Assembly: GCA_017643965.1 (NCBI GenBank)
Contig: JAEPMM010000180.1
Location: 1 to 6,815 of the forward strand
Origin: Marinobacter sp.
GTDB lineage: Bacteria > Pseudomonadota > Gammaproteobacteria > Pseudomonadales > Oleiphilaceae
Direction: 5' to 3'
Length of the DNA: 6,815 nucleotides
Shown here: piece by piece, positions 6,285 through 6,815 of the stretch
Position numbering within the stretch: position 1 is the first letter of the stretch
Layout: every line of letters starts with the position of its first letter
Notes under the pieces: model-generated
The model's database searches: none
What the model was told of the DNA's origin: nothing
What the model saw: only the letters and a program-made list of their open reading frames with translations
Position numbers and translations under genes: made by a program

Positions 6285-6319
6285 TTGACGGAGCCCGATG
6301 TCCGGCTGGCCAAAGCGCG

Positions 6320-6354
6320 CGCAGTCAGACCTGTGGTGTTATGAACGCAGTCAG
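6320..6354 (+). repeat. Direct repeat CGCAGTCAG, two copies
   Basis: CGCAGTCAG occurs at 6320-6328 and 6346-6354, start to start 26 bases. An extended -10-like TG-T-TATGAA (6337-6345) lies between the copies, without a recognisable -35. The arrangement could be a regulated promoter for the lipoprotein gene at 6396, or chance. Confidence 0.25.
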
Positions 6355-6386
6355 TTACAAAGCGTCACATAAAAAACAACAATACC

Positions 6387-6391
6387 GAGGT
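6387..6391 (+). promoter_or_regulatory. Ribosome binding site of the right-edge lipoprotein gene
   Basis: GAGGT lies 4 bases before the ATG at 6396. Together with the lipoprotein signal that follows, it fixes the start. Confidence 0.55.
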
Positions 6392-6395
6392 AACG

Positions 6396-6815
6396 ATGAG
6401 CTCATCACCCATCTTCATCAAGTCAGCACTCTCCCTGGCATTGGCCATCACTCTTGCTGGCTGCGGCTCCAGCGGTGGCTCATCCGACTCACCCGGCAAC
6501 GGCAATAACGGCGCGGTGGAATCCGAGCAGGAGGAACGTGCAGGCGAAGGCACCATCCGTGTGCTTTCAAACCGTGCGGATCTGATCAGCGGCGGCGACG
6601 CTCTGGTTGAGGTGGCGTCTCCGGAGCTCGAGAATGCCCGGGTGATGCTGAATGATCGCGATGTCAGCGGTGCCATGGAGACCATGGAAAACGGCGCCCT
6701 CCGCGGGCTGATCACCGGTCTGGAGCTGGGAGAGAACGAACTCAAGGTGATCCTCGGTAAAGGCGGGGTGCTGCGGGAAACCCTGATCAATCACCCCAAG
6801 GGTGGCCCGGTGTTC
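6396..6815 (+). CDS. DUF6351-like lipoprotein, N-terminal part, 3' truncated
   Basis: The frame is open from 6396 to the window edge, giving 140 residues. It begins with a lipoprotein signal: MSSSPIFIKS, a hydrophobic stretch and lipobox LAGC with Cys23. Gly at +2 suggests the outer membrane. A Gly/Ser/Asn-rich linker follows (24-40), then an acidic stretch (EQEERAGEG, 44-52), then a beta-rich segment with IRVLSNRADLISGGDALVEV (54-73), LNDRDVSG (85-92), RGLITGLELGENEL (103-116) and NHPKGGPVF (132-140). As I recall, these phrases are typical of the N-terminal part of DUF6351 proteins, secreted proteins of several hundred residues whose activity is not well defined; an esterase-like role has been considered. 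The gene is divergent from the sensor and shares its regulatory region, including the CRP-like site. The lipoprotein call is firm; the family is moderately sure and the function unknown. Confidence 0.75.
   Translation, partial: MSSSPIFIKSALSLALAITLAGCGSSGGSSDSPGNGNNGAVESEQEERAGEGTIRVLSNRADLISGGDALVEVASPELENARVMLNDRDVSGAMETMENGALRGLITGLELGENELKVILGKGGVLRETLINHPKGGPVF

Noticed and set aside
6285..6290. TTGACG as the -35 of the lipoprotein gene
   Set aside because: No -10-like hexamer lies 16-18 bases downstream; the sequence there is GC-rich.
6365..6790. 141-residue minus-strand frame, Ser/Arg/Pro-rich
   Set aside because: It is a shadow of the right-edge lipoprotein gene, which has a ribosome binding site, signal peptide and family-like motifs.

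Overview
The window looks like chromosomal DNA of a free-living gammaproteobacterium, with a Marinobacter-type marine heterotroph as my best guess. The guess rests on moderately high GC, a YadGH-type ABC exporter, an ECHDC3-type crotonase, a DUF6351-type lipoprotein and a very large PAS/GGDEF/EAL protein. No rRNA, tRNA, CRISPR array, insertion sequence or integrase was seen. Genes fill almost all of it; the only gap over 200 bases is the divergent intergenic region at 6175-6395.

Left, plus strand (1-1612): a compact operon of three genes. It opens with the C-terminus of an ABC ATPase (cut by the window edge), then an ABC-2 permease of the YadH type, then a small DUF192 lipoprotein whose ATG overlaps the permease stop (ATGA). 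The ATPase and permease should form one inner-membrane exporter. The lipoprotein is translationally coupled to it, and its role is unknown.

Middle, minus strand (1609-2391): an enoyl-CoA hydratase/isomerase superfamily protein of the ECHDC3 type that lacks both catalytic glutamates. It converges on the lipoprotein gene, and the two stop codons share a single CTAG.

Right-centre, minus strand (2469-6174): a very large c-di-GMP turnover sensor. Its parts are a multi-pass membrane domain, an extracytoplasmic loop, a last membrane helix, then PAS-GAF-PAS-GGDEF-EAL. It is split into two frames by one extra base at a G6A6 run inside the first PAS domain. Removing one base gives a single 1234-residue protein. 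The GGDEF, I-site and EAL signatures all look intact.

Right edge, plus strand (6396 onward): the first 140 residues of a secreted lipoprotein resembling DUF6351 proteins, divergent from the sensor gene. The 221-bp divergent region carries an exact TGTGA-N6-TCACA palindrome (CRP/Vfr-like), a TATAAT facing the sensor gene, and several short inverted and direct repeats.

The most notable points are the homopolymer frameshift splitting the sensor, the CRP-like site in the divergent promoter region, the crotonase without catalytic residues, and the ambiguous sensor start. I see no convincing new multi-gene system.
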